Positions 5,298 to 11,619 of a stretch of DNA of 12,343 nt are shown here, one piece after another; the stretch's first letter is position 1, and every line of letters starts with the position of its first letter. The translations under genes were made by a program, and so were the position numbers. Source of the DNA: Bacillota bacterium (GTDB lineage Bacteria; Bacillota; Bacilli; Paenibacillales; Paenibacillaceae); NCBI GenBank assembly GCA_023386495.1, contig JAEWJS010000193.1:1-12343 (forward strand), in the 5' to 3' direction. The notes beneath the pieces are model-generated. The model did not search any database. It saw only the letters and a program-made list of their open reading frames with translations, and was not told where the DNA came from.

Positions 5298-7649
5298 TTG
5301 AAGACATTAATTATCGCCGAGAAACCGGATATGGGACGCTCGATTGCTGCCGCGATCGAACCCGGCGCGCAGAACAGAAGAAGCTATCTGGAGGGGCAGC
5401 GCTACATCATCACATGGGCCATCGGCCATCTGGTCAGTCTGGCAGAGCCCGACCACTACGACGCGCGCTACAAGCGCTGGAATGATGCCGACCTGCCGAT
5501 TATCCCGGACGTATTCAAGCTGTGGCCGAACCCGCGGACGAAGGATCAGCTGAAGACGATCGGCGAGCTGGCCGAGCGCTGCGAGCGAATCGTCAACGCG
5601 TGCGATGCCGGGCGGGAAGGGCAGCTGATCTTTCACCTGATTCGGCAGTATCTGAAGCTTAGGCAGCCGGTCGAACGGCTATGGATCTCGGACTTGACGC
5701 CGGAGACGATCCGGAAGGGCTTCGACACGCTGAAGAGCGATACGGAATACGAGCCGCTGACGCGGGCGGCGAAGGCGAGGAGCGAGGCGGACTGGCTGAT
5801 CGGGATGAACGCCTCGCGCGCCTTCACGATCCGCCACCGTGCGCTGCTGTCCGTAGGCCGGGTTCAGACGCCCGTGCTGGCGCTGATCTATGATCGCTTC
5901 AAGGAAATCCAAGCGTTCCAGTCCGAGACCTACTTCGTGCTGCACGGCATGTTCCGCGCGGGCGGCACTTCGTACCGCGGGGTATGGCAGGGCGACAAGC
6001 TGACGAAGCGCGAGGCGGCAGACGCGATCTCGGCGAAGGTCGACGGCCGCAAGGGGCGCATTGCGTCCTACGAGGTGACGGAACAGAAGGAGTATCCGTT
6101 CCGGCTGTACGATCTGACGCTGCTGCAGCGGGAAGCGAACGGCAAGCACGGCTTCTCCGCGAAGAAGACGCTTGACCTTGCGCAAGCGCTCTACGAGAAG
6201 CATAAAGTGATCTCCTATCCGCGGACGAATTCCAACTATGTGACGGAAGAGAACATACCGGTCATGGCGAAGACGCTGAGCATGCTGCAGAACGGCACGC
6301 CCTATGCCGAGCTTGCGGCGAATGCCGATCGCGGCCGCGTGCACAAGGGGAATAAGGCGGTATGCAACCCGAGCAAGGTCGAGGATCACCACGCCATTCT
6401 GCCAACGCCCAAGCGGGCTTCGGGCCTGCAGCCGGACGAGCAGAAGATCTACGATATGATCGTCCGAAGATTCCTGTCCCACTATTATCCGCCTGCCGTA
6501 TACAAGCATCACGAAGTCATGACCGAGATTGAGGCAGAGCTGTTCCGCACGAAGGTGAAGGAGCAGCTCGATCCGGGCTGGAAGGTCGTGCTGAGCGGCG
6601 CGGATGAAGAGGACAAGGAGAAGCGCTCGAAGAGCAAGAAGAAGAAGGATGACGATAAAGACGATGCCGATGAAGTGACCATTGTGTCAGGCGGCGGTTT
6701 CACCGTCGATCCGCAGGCGGAGGTGCTCTGCACCGGCGTCGACATTACGGAGAAAGCGACGCAGCCGCCCAAATCGTATACGGAGGGCACGCTGCTGAAG
6801 GCGATGGAAGGCGCGGGGCGATCGATCGAGGACGACGAGCTGCGCGAGGCGATGAAGGATACGGGGCTGGGCACGCCGGCCACGCGCGCGGCAACGATCG
6901 AACGCTTGAAGCAGGTCGGCTATATTACGCTGACCGGCAAGAAGCTGGACGTTACGCCGAAGGGCTGCGCGGCGATCGAACTCATTCGCGGAGCGGGCGT
7001 CGAGCTGCTGGCTTCTCCCGAGATGACGGGGCGTTGGGAGCAGCGCCTGCATCAGATCTCCAAGGGCGAAGCTTCGGACGAGCGCTTCATGGACAACGTG
7101 AAGAAGTTCGCGGCGATGATCGTCGGGAAGGTGCGCCAGCAGCGTCCGGCCGGACCCGACGTGTTCCAGGAAGAGCGGGAGAGGAGGCAGCGCGGCGGTA
7201 AAGCCAGCAGCGCCGGCGCCGGCAATCGAGGCGCAGCGTCACCGGGAGGCGGCAGCCGCGGATCCGGCTCGAGTACGGGCAGCAGGACGAAGAAGGCTGA
7301 TCACGCCGCAGCTTCACCCATGCGCGAAGCGAACAGCGCTTCTACGGCCGTTCTGGCGGCACGATCGGACGGCTTGGCGGCTTGTCCCCGTCCGGGATGC
7401 GGCGGGCGTCTCATCGAAGGGAAGCGCGGCTTCGGCTGCACGCACTACCGCGAAGGCTGCCAGTTCGTCATCTGGAAGGATTATGCGGACAAGCCGATTA
7501 CGACAGCGATGGCGGTTGCCTTGGTTGAAAAGGGCGAGACGAAGAAGCTGACGTTCAAGCTGCAGAGCGGCGAGAGCGTGAAGGGAAAGCTGAAGCTTGT
7601 CGACCGGCAGCGCGGCGGACTTGCAACGGAACTGGATACGAATTCGTAA
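5298..7649 (+). CDS. topB: DNA topoisomerase III
   Basis: TopB is a type IA topoisomerase that cuts one strand through a 5'-phosphotyrosine and passes or decatenates DNA. Starting at TTG 5298 (GGAG at 5286-5289, eight bases away) the protein has 783 residues and begins MKTLIIAEKPDMGRS, the normal TOPRIM start. An upstream in-frame ATG at 5223 would add 25 unconserved residues read from the hairpin. The TOPRIM acidic motif is DAGREG (Asp103, Glu107; Gly105 replaces the second Asp of E. coli). The catalytic Tyr307 lies in SYPRTNSNYV, where Asn311 replaces the usual Asp. Residues 435-459 are a charged D/E/K linker. Residues about 632-690 are a Gly/Ser-rich linker, followed by a C-terminal zinc ribbon (Cys696, 701, 714, 721). 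The extended tail probably adds DNA binding. Confidence 0.95.
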   Translation: MKTLIIAEKPDMGRSIAAAIEPGAQNRRSYLEGQRYIITWAIGHLVSLAEPDHYDARYKRWNDADLPIIPDVFKLWPNPRTKDQLKTIGELAERCERIVNACDAGREGQLIFHLIRQYLKLRQPVERLWISDLTPETIRKGFDTLKSDTEYEPLTRAAKARSEADWLIGMNASRAFTIRHRALLSVGRVQTPVLALIYDRFKEIQAFQSETYFVLHGMFRAGGTSYRGVWQGDKLTKREAADAISAKVDGRKGRIASYEVTEQKEYPFRLYDLTLLQREANGKHGFSAKKTLDLAQALYEKHKVISYPRTNSNYVTEENIPVMAKTLSMLQNGTPYAELAANADRGRVHKGNKAVCNPSKVEDHHAILPTPKRASGLQPDEQKIYDMIVRRFLSHYYPPAVYKHHEVMTEIEAELFRTKVKEQLDPGWKVVLSGADEEDKEKRSKSKKKKDDDKDDADEVTIVSGGGFTVDPQAEVLCTGVDITEKATQPPKSYTEGTLLKAMEGAGRSIEDDELREAMKDTGLGTPATRAATIERLKQVGYITLTGKKLDVTPKGCAAIELIRGAGVELLASPEMTGRWEQRLHQISKGEASDERFMDNVKKFAAMIVGKVRQQRPAGPDVFQEERERRQRGGKASSAGAGNRGAASPGGGSRGSGSSTGSRTKKADHAAASPMREANSASTAVLAARSDGLAACPRPGCGGRLIEGKRGFGCTHYREGCQFVIWKDYADKPITTAMAVALVEKGETKKLTFKLQSGESVKGKLKLVDRQRGGLATELDTNS

Positions 7650-7651
7650 GC

Positions 7652-7690
7652 GTAGGCCTGTCTCCATCACGGGAGACAGGCCTACTTTTT
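7652..7690 (+). terminator. rho-independent terminator of topB
   Basis: A perfect 14-pair stem (7652-7665 with 7672-7685) around a six-base loop runs into TTTTT at 7686-7690, two bases after the topB stop. Read from the minus strand the stem is not followed by a T-tract, so it chiefly ends topB transcription; it may still insulate the convergent lipoprotein gene. Confidence 0.95.
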
Positions 7691-7708
7691 ACTTGTCATG
7701 ACGTGACT

Positions 7709-8155
7709 TTATTGAATCATCAGTTTTCGAATCCATTCGGAGGCTATGATCTCCCCAGATTCATCCAACAGCCGAACCTCTAAGCTATTGTGATCTTCAA
7801 TGGCTGAGCGAAGCTGCTCGGCGGAGATTTCTTGACTGACAAGCGCTGTCGCGCCATACCCGTGTTTCTCGTCTTGTTGCAGCGTGTATTGCGCACCCAG
7901 ATTGCCAAAACCTTGTTCAAGCAACCCGCTCAACGCTTCGTTGGATGCTTGTATATCGATGGTAAAAGGTCCGATTGTTCGATCGGAAGTATTATGCACT
8001 ACGAACGCAACGGTAAGAAGCCGATCTTCAGCTTCGACGAGGTTGGCAGTAGACTGATCCGTAACGAATCGGAGTGAATCATTAGGAATGTTGGTGTTCG
8101 CGCACCCAGCCACAATGAGCACGTATACGATGAGTAGGGTTATCTTCTGCAACAT
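7709..8155 (-). CDS. small lipoprotein of unknown function
   Basis: The 148-residue product starts with a lipoprotein signal: Lys4, a hydrophobic stretch (residues 5-17), and the lipobox VAGC with Cys18 as the lipidated residue. The mature part should sit on the outer face of the membrane. After Cys18 comes a polar stretch, then alternating hydrophobic residues that look like a beta-sandwich (LLTVAFVVHNTSDRTIGPFTIDIQ), similar in style to FxLYD or BsuPI-type extracellular immunoglobulin-like domains, but I cannot assign a family. No cysteines other than Cys18. The ATG has AAGGCGG eight bases upstream. Its base composition is less GC-rich than its neighbours, so it may have a different history. 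It follows the HAD gene in the same direction after a 105-bp gap. Confidence 0.75.
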   Translation of the reverse strand: MLQKITLLIVYVLIVAGCANTNIPNDSLRFVTDQSTANLVEAEDRLLTVAFVVHNTSDRTIGPFTIDIQASNEALSGLLEQGFGNLGAQYTLQQDEKHGYGATALVSQEISAEQLRSAIEDHNSLEVRLLDESGEIIASEWIRKLMIQ

Positions 8156-8196
8156 AAGCGTAACCGCCTTTCTGCCGTAACTCCGAAAACAGCCAT

Positions 8197-8238
8197 AAAC
8201 AAGAGACAGCCCAAGGCGACGGGGTGTCGACCATGTCT
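8197..8238 (-). terminator. possible weak terminator after the HAD gene
   Basis: Read on the minus strand, an AGACA/TGTCT outer stem encloses a GGtCGAC-ACCCC-GTCGCC inner hairpin and is followed by CTTGTTT. The outer stem is short, the arms are unequal and the T-tract is interrupted, so it may only reduce read-through from the HAD gene into the lipoprotein gene. The rest of the 105-bp gap holds only the lipoprotein ribosome binding site. Confidence 0.25.
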
Positions 8239-8260
8239 ATCTCCGTGTTGTGCCTATCGA

Positions 8261-8998
8261 TTACAGTCGCTGCTGCACGTACCGCTCAATAGCGGATGGA
8301 ACCTCATCCAGATGATTCAATCGGAGGAATGCGCCTTGCGGCTCTACGTCGATGCCGACGATGTTGTAGACCCACTCGGTCTCCGCCTGCATATGGATGG
8401 CGTGTATGCCGGCCGTCAATGCGGGCACGACATCGGTACGGATCGAATTGCCGATCATCCAGGTCTTGGCGCGATCCACGCCAAGCTGCTGCAGGATGCC
8501 TTCGAGCGCCTCGATGTTCTTATGCCGGCGGACGTATATGCGATCGCCGAAGTAGCGTTCCAATCGAAAACGGTCGATCTTCTTATGCTGGATGAGCGGC
8601 TCTCCTCCCGTATAGAGATGGAGTTCATGTCCCTGTTCGGTCAGGTCGCGCAGCGTCTCCTCCATGTGCGGGTAAGGCTCGGTATCGAGCTCGTAGACGC
8701 TGATGCCCAGCTGCCATATGGCGTCTTCCTCGTGCCTGGAACGCGGACGCCCCAGCGAGTCCGCGAAGTATCGGTAAGTCTCGACGAAGGATTGGGGAAA
8801 ATGGTCGCTCTGGAAGCCGACGATCTGCACGCCTGCGATGTCGATCTCGGTCTGCTTGGCGCGCACCTCGTCAGCTGTCAGCCTATAGGGCTGGAACATG
8901 TCCTCCATTAGACTGGCGAATTGATCGATGATGAGATGAAAGTATCGATTGCAATGGATGAGCGTGTCGTCCAGGTCGAACAATATCGTCTGCTTCAT
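8261..8998 (-). CDS. HAD-family hydrolase (subfamily I phosphatase)
   Basis: This 245-residue cytoplasmic protein has all four haloacid dehalogenase motifs: motif I FDLDDTL with nucleophile Asp8 and acid/base Asp10, motif II in HLYTGG, motif III lysine in IQHKKIDRF, and motif IV MIGNSIRTDVVPAL with the Mg-binding Asp. A helical cap lies between motifs I and II (about residues 15-105), as in subfamily I. The GNSxRTD form of motif IV occurs in YjjG-like nucleotide and sugar phosphatases, but the substrate cannot be read from sequence. The ATG is preceded by GAGAGGA about seven bases away and a sigma-A promoter lies at 9041-9069. The lipoprotein gene downstream may be partly co-transcribed. Confidence 0.88.
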   Translation of the reverse strand: MKQTILFDLDDTLIHCNRYFHLIIDQFASLMEDMFQPYRLTADEVRAKQTEIDIAGVQIVGFQSDHFPQSFVETYRYFADSLGRPRSRHEEDAIWQLGISVYELDTEPYPHMEETLRDLTEQGHELHLYTGGEPLIQHKKIDRFRLERYFGDRIYVRRHKNIEALEGILQQLGVDRAKTWMIGNSIRTDVVPALTAGIHAIHMQAETEWVYNIVGIDVEPQGAFLRLNHLDEVPSAIERYVQQRL

Positions 8999-9040
8999 TC
9001 GTGATCCTCTCTATGGCGCGTTAGGTTATTGTTACGTCTC

Positions 9041-9069
9041 AATCTACCGCATTCTCCTATTGCCGTCAA
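9041..9069 (-). promoter_or_regulatory. sigma-A promoter of the HAD gene
   Basis: On the minus strand TTGACG (9069-9064, five of six) and TAGATT (9046-9041, four of six) are separated by exactly 17 bp. Transcription would start near 9034, giving a leader of about 36 bases that includes the GAGAGGA ribosome binding site. Confidence 0.6.
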
Positions 9070-9071
9070 AC

Positions 9072-9102
9072 TGCATAGTTCCTGCGCGTAAATCGCATAA
9101 TG
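9072..9102 (+). promoter_or_regulatory. sigma-G/F-like promoter of the 45-residue ORF
   Basis: TGCATA (9072-9077) and CATAATG (9096-9102) are 18 bp apart. They resemble the forespore sigma-G pattern, roughly TGNATA and CATNHTA; only the last -10 base deviates. There is no sigma-A -35 for the same -10. The predicted start would fall near 9108, at the start of the Shine-Dalgarno, leaving an unusually short leader, which lowers confidence. Confidence 0.35.
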
Positions 9103-9120
9103 AGGCTGGAGGTGATGACG

Positions 9121-9258
9121 TTGCCGCATAACCGCAGCCAGACGATTAAGCACCAGCAGAACAATGATTCGATCAACGAGCCCGAGACCGGTATCAAATC
9201 GAAGAAGCAGCCCGAGCGTCCCCCGAACCAGAACGGGATCGCCAAGAACGTCACGTAG
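9121..9258 (+). CDS. small hydrophilic protein, possible small acid-soluble spore protein
   Basis: A 45-codon ORF runs from TTG at 9121 to TAG. It is preceded by GGAGGTGAT (9108-9116), an almost ideal match to the anti-Shine-Dalgarno, with eight bases between GGAGG and the start. The ATG at 9115 is in frame but overlaps that site. The product is rich in Asn/Gln (12 of 45), Lys, Pro and Glu, and has no Cys, Trp, Tyr, Phe or Leu, with no membrane segment. That composition and length fit the minor small acid-soluble spore proteins (SspK to SspP type) of Bacillus, and the promoter looks sigma-G-like, but I cannot match a named family. It is divergent from the HAD gene and convergent with the SOS-type gene. 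Confidence 0.6.
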   Translation: MPHNRSQTIKHQQNNDSINEPETGIKSKKQPERPPNQNGIAKNVT

Positions 9259-9284
9259 CCGACAACGAGCAACGAACGAAGTAA

Positions 9285-9319
9285 GGGGACAGGCCGCATC
9301 CATGATGCAGCCTGTCCCC
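9285..9319 (-). terminator. hairpin between convergent small genes, likely terminator of the SOS-type gene
   Basis: A ten-pair perfect stem (9285-9294 with 9310-9319), a C-A mismatch and a further four pairs around a CCATG loop lie between two convergent genes. On the minus strand the stem begins eight bases after the stop of the 73-residue gene and is followed by TTACTTCGTT, a loose T-rich tract. On the plus strand no T-tract follows. It probably ends the minus-strand gene and may also block read-through from the plus-strand ORF. Confidence 0.6.
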
Positions 9320-9326
9320 AAAGTCG

Positions 9327-9548
9327 TTAAGCATAGCGCTGACGCTTGGCGGTCAGGTCGTTCTTAATGAAAGCAATCCGTTTCCTTACATAAAAGTCCA
9401 AGCTCTCTCCCTTCAGTTCCTTCGGGGTGATGACGGCTTCCGCTTCGTTATCAATAATCGTTAATGCCCCGTCTGAATAGAATTTAAATGTTAAATCCCG
9501 GAAAGGCCGGTGCCTCTCAATAAATCGATAGTGTTCACAGCTGCGCAT
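9327..9548 (-). CDS. 73-residue protein of unknown function, probably SOS-induced
   Basis: I do not recognise this protein. It is 73 residues, basic, without a signal peptide or membrane helix, and has one cysteine (Cys4). The N-terminal third is rich in Arg/His (HYRFIERHRPFRD), the middle looks like beta strands (FKFYSDGALTIIDNEAEAVIT), and the C-terminus like a basic helix (YVRKRIAFIKNDLTAKRQRY). The ATG at 9548 is chosen because GGAGG lies eight bases upstream; an ATG two codons earlier is too close to it, and the long reading frame back to 9605 would begin inside the -10 element. The promoter carries two LexA boxes, so it is likely repressed by LexA and induced by DNA damage. It is neither LysM-type YneA nor YolD-like. 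Confidence 0.75.
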   Translation of the reverse strand: MRSCEHYRFIERHRPFRDLTFKFYSDGALTIIDNEAEAVITPKELKGESLDFYVRKRIAFIKNDLTAKRQRYA

Positions 9549-9582
9549 AATCATCCACCTCCGTCGGATATTGAAGAAAAGT

Positions 9583-9596
9583 AGAACGTCTGTTCT
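9583..9596 (-). promoter_or_regulatory. LexA (DinR) box 1
   Basis: Read on the minus strand: AGAACAGACGTTCT. The core GAAC-N4-GTTC is perfect and the arms AGAAC/GTTCT are fully symmetrical; it differs from the B. subtilis consensus CGAACRNRYGTTYG only at the two outermost bases. It lies at about +1 to +14 of the predicted transcript, a standard repressing position. Confidence 0.75.
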
Positions 9597-9603
9597 TGTT
9601 TCC

Positions 9604-9632
9604 ATTATACCAAACGTTTGTTCGGGTGGAAA
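9604..9632 (-). promoter_or_regulatory. sigma-A promoter of the SOS-type gene
   Basis: On the minus strand TTTCCA (9632-9627, four of six) and a perfect TATAAT (9609-9604) are separated by exactly 17 bp; TGG just before TATAAT gives an extended -10. Transcription would start near 9597, with a leader of about 49 bases holding the GGAGG site. LexA boxes lie in the spacer and at the start point. Confidence 0.85.
9611..9624 (-). promoter_or_regulatory. LexA (DinR) box 2
   Basis: Read on the minus strand: CGAACAAACGTTTG, which satisfies every position of the B. subtilis consensus CGAACRNRYGTTYG. It fills most of the spacer between -35 and -10 of the minus-strand promoter. Its centre is 28 bp from that of box 1. 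It is also 73 bp upstream of the divergent ABC ATPase start and could affect that gene if its promoter is here. Confidence 0.8.
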
Positions 9633-9696
9633 GTCTTTTTTATTTCCCGTAAACTATTTTTTTAGATGGTATGAGCGATGGGAGAGTTGGTAGCGA

Positions 9697-10422
9697 ATGA
9701 TCAAGGCGATGCATGTAACCAAGCAGCTGCCGGACGGACAGCGCGTATTGAAGGATATCAGCCTGCGGCTGGACCAAGGGGAGCTTGTCGCCGTGATGGG
9801 CGCAAGCGGCAGCGGCAAGACGATGCTGCTGAAATGCCTATCGATGCAGGAAGCCTGGACGCGCGGTACGTTATGGGTGGACGGGAACGACATGACGAAG
9901 AAGGGCTTCTTGGGCAGGCTGCGCGTGCGCAGGCAATTCGCCTACATCGAGGAGAAGCCCACGCTTGCCCCGAACCGTACGGCGCTCAAGAACGTGCTGG
10001 TCGGCACGAGGAGTCAGACGCCGCTGTGGCGGATGCTGACCGGCATGGTGCGCAATGACGATTATATGGGTGCCATGGATATGCTGGAGAAGGTCGGCCT
10101 GCTCGACAAAGCGCATATGAAGGCGGCGAAGCTGAGCGGCGGCGAACGTCAGCGCGTGGCTGTGGCGCGTGCGCTGGTGCACGGCGCGCGGGCGTTGTTC
10201 GCCGACGAGCCCGTCACGGGTCTCGATCCGCATGCAGCGGAGCAGATTCTGGCGGACTTCCGGACGCTCTGCCACACGCAGCAAGTGACGATGGTGCTTG
10301 TGCTGTCGCAGGGGGAATGGGCCGAGCGGTTCGCGGACCGCATCATCGGCCTTGCCGAAGGCGAGATCGCCTTCGATATTGCAGGACGCAAGCTGACGTC
10401 CCGGGAGCGAATGATGCTGTGA
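9697..10422 (+). CDS. orphan ABC transporter ATP-binding protein, PhnC-like
   Basis: This 241-residue ABC ATPase is closest in style to PhnC, the phosphonate importer ATPase: the stretch LKNVLVGTRSQTPLWRMLTG matches the PhnC-type helical region. Walker A is GASGSGKT (35-42), the signature LSGGERQRV (146-154), Walker B LFADEP with Glu171, and the D-loop GLDP. Two switch residues differ: the Q-loop glutamine aligns with Glu86 (IEEKP instead of FQQHN) and the H-loop histidine aligns with Gln205 (VLSQGEW). No permease or substrate-binding protein gene is in the window, so a transport role is uncertain; it could serve a permease elsewhere or be a soluble regulator. ATG 9697 has GGAGAG ten bases upstream. 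Its stop overlaps the start of the GNAT gene. Confidence 0.85.
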   Translation: MIKAMHVTKQLPDGQRVLKDISLRLDQGELVAVMGASGSGKTMLLKCLSMQEAWTRGTLWVDGNDMTKKGFLGRLRVRRQFAYIEEKPTLAPNRTALKNVLVGTRSQTPLWRMLTGMVRNDDYMGAMDMLEKVGLLDKAHMKAAKLSGGERQRVAVARALVHGARALFADEPVTGLDPHAAEQILADFRTLCHTQQVTMVLVLSQGEWAERFADRIIGLAEGEIAFDIAGRKLTSRERMML

Positions 10423-10931
10423 GCGCGCACGGAATCGAACTGCGGCCGATCAGGGCCGAAGAAGCCGAGGCGGCCTACGCGCTGGAGCTTCGCTGCTATA
10501 CGCCGGATGCGGCCGCTACGCTAGATGCGATACGGCATCGCATCAGGCATTACGCGGATTATTTCTGGTCGGCGTGGCGGGGAGATAGGCTTGTCGGTTT
10601 CGCGAACGGCGTGCAGACCGATGCGAACGATACGGGCGAAGAGGCGATGAAGGGCAGCGGCCACGAGTCGCCGTCCGGGCGGCATCTATGCGTCTTATCC
10701 GTCGCGGTCGAACCGGAGGCGCGCAGGCAGGGCATCGGCAGCCTGCTGATGCGGCAGCTGCTCGAGACAGCCCGCCGGCGTGGGCTGCACGCCGTATTCC
10801 TGATGTGCGAAGCGCATCTGATCCCGATGTACGAATCGCTCGGATTCACATATGTCGGCATCTCGCCATCTCGTCATGCAGGCATCGAATGGCATGAAAT
10901 GCGATGCGAAATGGAAGGTTGGCAGGCTTAG
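10419..10931 (+). CDS. GNAT-family N-acetyltransferase, AANAT-like
   Basis: The 170-residue product is a GNAT acetyltransferase that moves acetyl from acetyl-CoA to an amine. The acetyl-CoA loop is RRQGIG (102-107) after the strand LCVLSVAVEPEA. The C-terminal part, LMCEAHLIPMYESLGFTYVGISPSRHAGIEWHEM, looks like the arylalkylamine (AANAT) group, with the Tyr of PMYESLGF as probable general acid. The substrate is unknown. The GTG start at 10419 overlaps the ABC ATPase stop in GTGA, a four-base overlap that points to translational coupling; a GGGAG lies 11 bases upstream. Starting further upstream would place the N-terminus inside the ABC gene in another frame. A Gly/Ser/Glu-rich loop at about residues 68-88 is probably disordered. 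Confidence 0.88.
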   Translation: MSAHGIELRPIRAEEAEAAYALELRCYTPDAAATLDAIRHRIRHYADYFWSAWRGDRLVGFANGVQTDANDTGEEAMKGSGHESPSGRHLCVLSVAVEPEARRQGIGSLLMRQLLETARRRGLHAVFLMCEAHLIPMYESLGFTYVGISPSRHAGIEWHEMRCEMEGWQA

Positions 10932-10941
10932 TCGGCATACA

Positions 10942-10975
10942 ATTGAACATCCCTATGAATAGGCAGGTGTTCAAT
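10942..10975 (+). repeat. 8-bp inverted repeat overlapping the ribosome binding site of the next gene
   Basis: ATTGAACA (10942-10949) and TGTTCAAT (10968-10975) are perfect inverted repeats 18 bases apart, ending one base before the ATG at 10977. In RNA the right arm would cover the end of the AGGTG Shine-Dalgarno (10965-10969). It could limit translation, or act as a dyad in DNA. There is no T-tract. Confidence 0.5.
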
Positions 10976-10976
10976 C

Positions 10977-11594
10977 ATGGCATTCCAGCTACCCGCAATC
11001 GTGCAGGCCGTCCGCGTCGAGCGGCCCAAGACCGAGATCTGGTATCCGAACGTCAGAGGGCTGCAGCACGCAGATGCGCAACGAGCGATCCGACAATCGA
11101 TCCGCGAAGAGATGGAAGCGCTCGTAGCGAAGCAAGGTCCGCTGACCGATCCGCGCTCCGAAATGACGGCTTGGTTCGAAGTCAAGACGAACGAACGTTA
11201 CGTGTTCAGCCTCTCGCTGTACAATTATGCCTATGCGGGCGGTGCGCATGGGCTGACGCTGCAGAGTTCGCTGACATTCCGGTCCGACACGGGCAAGACA
11301 TACACGCTGGCGGAGCTGTTCAAGCCCGGTACCGACTACGTGAAGTTGTTGACGGAGCATGTGAAGCGGCAGATCGCGGCCCGAGAAGTGCCTGTGTACG
11401 ATTTTGAACCGTTCGAATCGATCCGGCCGGACCAAGACTATTACGTGGCAGACCGTGCGCTCGTGATCTATTTTCAAGTGTACGAGATTACGCCCTATGT
11501 CTACGGATTTCCGTACTTCCCGATCTCCGTATTCGATTTGCAATCGATCATCAGGGAGGATGGGCCGCTCGGGCCGATGGCGGTGAATGATTAA
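10977..11594 (+). CDS. DUF4163/DUF3298 (RsiV/PdaC-like) domain protein, soluble
   Basis: The 205-residue protein resembles the extracellular part of the anti-sigma factor RsiV and the N-terminal part of the deacetylase PdaC. Residues about 15-60 (YPNVRGL, then a helix with AIRQSI) look like DUF4163. Residues about 75-190 look like DUF3298: NYAYAGGAHGLT (GGAH at 88-91), FRSDTGKTYTLAELFKP, DYYVADRALVIYFQVYEITPYVYGFPYF. Unlike RsiV there is no signal peptide or membrane helix, so it should be cytoplasmic unless exported by another route. No sigma factor gene is adjacent, which argues against an anti-sigma role. The ATG has AGGTG seven bases upstream within an inverted repeat. The 45-bp gap allows co-transcription with the GNAT gene. 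Confidence 0.75.
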   Translation: MAFQLPAIVQAVRVERPKTEIWYPNVRGLQHADAQRAIRQSIREEMEALVAKQGPLTDPRSEMTAWFEVKTNERYVFSLSLYNYAYAGGAHGLTLQSSLTFRSDTGKTYTLAELFKPGTDYVKLLTEHVKRQIAAREVPVYDFEPFESIRPDQDYYVADRALVIYFQVYEITPYVYGFPYFPISVFDLQSIIREDGPLGPMAVND

Positions 11595-11619
11595 CGGGTC
11601 GATATATTCCCATTCAGCA

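Noticed and set aside
8312..8911. 199-residue plus-strand reading frame
   Set aside because: It is the antisense of the HAD hydrolase, whose four motifs and promoter are clear; no Shine-Dalgarno or family motif supports the plus frame.
9549..9605. 19-residue N-terminal extension of the SOS-type protein
   Set aside because: The upstream ATG at 9605 overlaps the -10 element, so it would not be in the transcript; GGAGG supports the ATG at 9548.
9618..9646. Plus-strand promoter TTGTTC-N17-TATTTC for the ABC ATPase, overlapping LexA box 2
   Set aside because: Each hexamer has only three matches; too weak to claim SOS control of the ABC-GNAT pair.
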